Assembly (NCBI RefSeq): GCF_001524445.2
Contig: NZ_CP013418.1
Location: forward strand, 2,604,001 to 2,668,000
DNA from: Burkholderia savannae
GTDB taxonomy: Bacteria > Pseudomonadota > Gammaproteobacteria > Burkholderiales > Burkholderiaceae
DNA: 64,000 nt
Direction: 5' to 3'
Part shown: positions 60,055 to 64,000 of the stretch, in pieces
Layout: each line of letters starts with the position of its first letter
Numbering within the stretch: position 1 is the first letter of the stretch
Made by a program: the position numbers and the translations under genes
The notes under the pieces: model-generated
Told to the model about the DNA's origin: nothing
Seen by the model: the letters and a program-made list of their open reading frames with translations, nothing else
The model's database searches: none

Positions 60055-60996
60055 ATGGGCTCGGAAATCGGCTGGGAGCTGTATCGTTCGTTCCTCGGCG
60101 TGCTGCGCGAGGGTTCGCTGTCGGGCGCGGCGCGCGTGCTCGGCCTCACGCAGCCGACCGTCGGCCGGCATGTGGCCGCGCTCGAGGCGGCGCTCGGCGT
60201 GCCGCTTTTCACACGATCGTCGACCGGGCTGATGCCGACCGACGTGGCGCTCGCGCTGCGCGCGGACGCCGAGGCGATGGAAAGCACGGCCGATGCGCTC
60301 GCGCGCACGGCAACGAGCTTCGGCAAGGACGTGCGCGGCGTCGTGCGGATCTCGGCGAGCGACGTGATCGGCGTCGAGGTGCTGCCGCCGATCGTCGCGC
60401 GCTTGCAGCAACGGCATCCGGCGCTGAAGATCGAGCTCGCGCTGACGAGCCGCATTCAGGATCTGCTGCGCCGCGAGGCCGACGTCGCGGTGCGAATGAC
60501 GCGCCCCGAACAGACGCAGCTGATCGCGCGGCGCATCGGCGGCATCGAGCTCGGCCTGCATGCGCATCGCGACTATCTCGCGCGGCGCGGCACGCCGCGC
60601 AATGCGGACGAACTGGTTCGTCATTCGCTGATTGGCTACGACCGCCCGACGGCGTTCATCCGGCAGATGGCCGCGAAGTCGTTCCCGGGGCTCGACCGCG
60701 GCGCGTTCACGCTGCGCACCGACAGCGATCTCGCGCACCTCGCGCTGATTCGCGGCGGCGCGGGCATCGGCATTTGCCAGGCAGCGCTCGCGAGGCGCGA
60801 TCCCGCGCTCGTGCGCGTGCTGCCGAAGGCGTTTGCCGGACGGCTCGATATGTGGGTCACGATGCACGAGGATTTGCGCGGCAGTCCGCGCTGCCGGGCG
60901 GCGTTCGACGCGCTGGTCGAGGGGCTCGACGCGTATGCGAACGAGCCGCGCGCGCCGGTTGCCGAGCGACGGCGCGCGTCGCCCGCTCGTTCGTGA
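60055..60996 (+). CDS. LysR-family transcriptional regulator
   Basis: The 313-residue protein has a LysR helix-turn-helix at about 22-45 ('GSLSGAARVLGLTQPTVGRHVAALE') and an effector domain from about 95. The tail is Arg/Pro-rich. Its gene is divergent from the epimerase gene, so it probably controls that gene. TATACA at 60042-60047 is a -10-like element very near the ATG, suggesting a short or leaderless transcript. Confidence 0.88.
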   Translation: MGSEIGWELYRSFLGVLREGSLSGAARVLGLTQPTVGRHVAALEAALGVPLFTRSSTGLMPTDVALALRADAEAMESTADALARTATSFGKDVRGVVRISASDVIGVEVLPPIVARLQQRHPALKIELALTSRIQDLLRREADVAVRMTRPEQTQLIARRIGGIELGLHAHRDYLARRGTPRNADELVRHSLIGYDRPTAFIRQMAAKSFPGLDRGAFTLRTDSDLAHLALIRGGAGIGICQAALARRDPALVRVLPKAFAGRLDMWVTMHEDLRGSPRCRAAFDALVEGLDAYANEPRAPVAERRRASPARS

Positions 60997-61245
60997 GGCG
61001 TCCGCAGCTCGCGCTCGCGAAGCGTCGCGGGTCGGACGGCGATCGGACAGCAAGCGGTTGGTGAGCGGTTGGCGAGCGGCGGGCAAGCGGCGGGCAAGCG
61101 GATTCGCGTCCGCGGGCCGGGCGTTCCCGCCCGTCGTCGCGCGCGTTGCACGCATGCACACGTGTTGCGCTCGCGTGACGCGCATCGGCAACAGCTTGCG
61201 CTCGCGCCGGTGCGAATCGCGGCGCGATTGCACGCCGCGCGCCGT

Positions 61246-62298
61246 CTATCGCTCGGCGTCGTCGCCCGCTTCCCGATACGCGCTCGGCGTGAGCCCCGTC
61301 CACTTGCGGAACGCGCGCGTGAAGTTCGCCGGGTCGGAGAATTGCAGCCGCTCGGCGATCGTCTTCAGATCGAGATCGGATGCGCGCAGCAGCCGGCGCG
61401 CGTCGCGCAGCCGCGCCTCGTCGACGAGCGCGCGGTAGCCGGAACCTGCATCGAGCAGGCGCCGCCTCAGCGTGCGCGTCGACATCAGGAGGTGCCGCGC
61501 GAGCGCGTCGGGCTCGGGATAGCCTTGCGCCGCCAGCGCGAGTTCCGCGCGCACGCGCGCGACCAGATCGCCTTCTTCGTGGCGCACGTCCGCATATTCG
61601 CGTTCGACCTGCGCGAGCGCCTGCTGATGCGCGACTTCGTCCGCCATCGGCAGCGGCCAGTCGAGCGCATCGCGCGACACCCACAGCGCGTTCGACGCGC
61701 AATCGAAGCGCACGGGCGGCAGCCGGTCGCGATAGCGCGCGTAATAGCCGGGCTGCGGCCACGCGAATTGCAGCTCGATCGGCGGCGCGGCGCGCCCCGT
61801 CACCGTGCCGACGTTCTGCGCGATCCCGGTGAGCACGATCTCGAACATCGCGTGATGCTGGAGCACGGGGCTCGCCTGCACGCCGTGCAGCGAAAGCGTC
61901 GCGCCGTCGTCGCGCTCCGCGTAGTGCAGCCGGTATTGCCGGTTGCGCATCCGGAAATAGCGCGCGTTGACGAGCAGCGACGCGCGCAGGTCCGCGGCCG
62001 TCAGCGCCGCGTAGCCGAGAAAGCCGTGCACCGACATCCGCAGCCGCAGCCCGAGCTCGAAGCCGATCCCCTCGTCGCCGCTCAGCCGGATCGCATTCAG
62101 CACGAGCCGCCCCCATTGCGAAGGCGCGACGCGCGCGTCCGGTTCGCCGAGCACGTCGTCGCGCAGGCCGGTGCCCGCGCGGGCATCGCGCGCGTCGATG
62201 CCGCGCTCCTCGAACACCTTCAGCAGATGCCGCAGGTACGCGACCGGAATCGTCGGCCGGCGCAGGCCCAGGTGGTCTTTCGTCGTTCGTCGCGTCAT
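61246..62298 (-). CDS. AraC-family regulator (OruR/ArgR-like)
   Basis: The 350-residue protein has an arabinose-binding-like N-terminal domain of the 'Arabinose_bd' type and C-terminal double helix-turn-helix ('LARHLLMSTRTLRRRLLDAG' and 'IAERLQFSDPANFTRAFRKWTGLTPSAYR'). ATG 62298 (MTRRTTKDHL) is chosen since the operator palindrome 62321-62336 lies inside the longer frame. It is divergent from the flavin reductase gene. Confidence 0.88.
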   Translation of the reverse strand: MTRRTTKDHLGLRRPTIPVAYLRHLLKVFEERGIDARDARAGTGLRDDVLGEPDARVAPSQWGRLVLNAIRLSGDEGIGFELGLRLRMSVHGFLGYAALTAADLRASLLVNARYFRMRNRQYRLHYAERDDGATLSLHGVQASPVLQHHAMFEIVLTGIAQNVGTVTGRAAPPIELQFAWPQPGYYARYRDRLPPVRFDCASNALWVSRDALDWPLPMADEVAHQQALAQVEREYADVRHEEGDLVARVRAELALAAQGYPEPDALARHLLMSTRTLRRRLLDAGSGYRALVDEARLRDARRLLRASDLDLKTIAERLQFSDPANFTRAFRKWTGLTPSAYREAGDDAER

Positions 62299-62320
62299 CG
62301 TGTCGTGAACTGGACGAGTG

Positions 62321-62336
62321 TGGCCAAAATTGGCCA
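62321..62336. promoter_or_regulatory. TGGCCAA-aa-TTGGCCA palindrome
   Basis: A perfect 7-bp inverted repeat with a 2-base centre lies 23 bp before the araC-type start and 98 bp before the reductase start. It is a plausible operator for the divergent pair. Confidence 0.6.
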
Positions 62337-62343
62337 CGAATGA

Positions 62344-64000
<1,657 letters not shown>

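Overview
The window looks like a piece of a Burkholderia replicon, most likely the secondary chromosome of the B. pseudomallei / B. thailandensis group. This is inferred from very high G+C, strong G/C third-codon bias, several short tandem-repeat (VNTR-like) arrays, and gene sets typical of that group: a second, N-type ATP synthase, a benABCD cluster and DUF3331/DUF1059 proteins. No rRNA, tRNA, CRISPR array, IS element or replication origin was seen.

The left three quarters (about 1-48 kb) reads as a low-oxygen survival island. It encodes an FNR/ANR-type oxygen sensor with an intact 4-Cys set (42965-43747). Fourteen sites fit the FNR palindrome TTGAY-N4-RTCAA with at most one mismatch. Most lie 50-180 bp upstream of a start codon, and several have a -10-like hexamer where a class II (-41.5) FNR promoter would put it. 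Putative targets are two triple-BON proteins, phaC-pta-ackA, the N-ATPase operon atpDCQRBEFAG, two zinc alcohol dehydrogenases, a UspA plus ABC-export operon, a polysaccharide deacetylase, a LOG-family nucleotidase, a short HPF-like ribosome-hibernation protein, a c-type cytochrome, an acetoacetyl-CoA reductase (phaB) and a beta-CASP nuclease. This resembles, in content, the low-oxygen-activated (lxa) locus known from B. cenocepacia. Together the genes suggest ATP recovery through acyl phosphates, polyhydroxyalkanoate as an electron sink, a second rotary ATPase, ribosome protection and RNA turnover without oxygen.

Layout: 0.2-2.2 kb BON and PfkB; 2.7-7.1 kb phaC-pta-ackA (minus); 7.4-14.8 kb N-ATPase; 15.6-16.6 kb Zn-ADH; 17-21.2 kb a less G+C-biased stretch (orphan gene, DUF1269, TetR/NDH-2, DUF3331); 21.5-29.6 kb RbbA/YhhJ/HlyD/NodT efflux set with TetR; 29.8-35.0 kb UspA and an ABC-export operon; 35-47 kb small stress genes, FNR, PhaB and nuclease; 47.6-52.1 kb metal-dependent hydrolase, lysine permease LysP and an esterase.

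The right part (52-64 kb) is ordinary accessory metabolism: benABCD (benzoate to catechol) with a divergent LysR regulator, DUF1059, a SnoaL-like protein with divergent ArsR regulator, an NAD-dependent epimerase with divergent LysR regulator, an AraC regulator with a 7-bp-arm operator palindrome, and a 2,4-dienoyl-CoA reductase-like gene cut by the window end. I saw no FNR boxes after position 47050.
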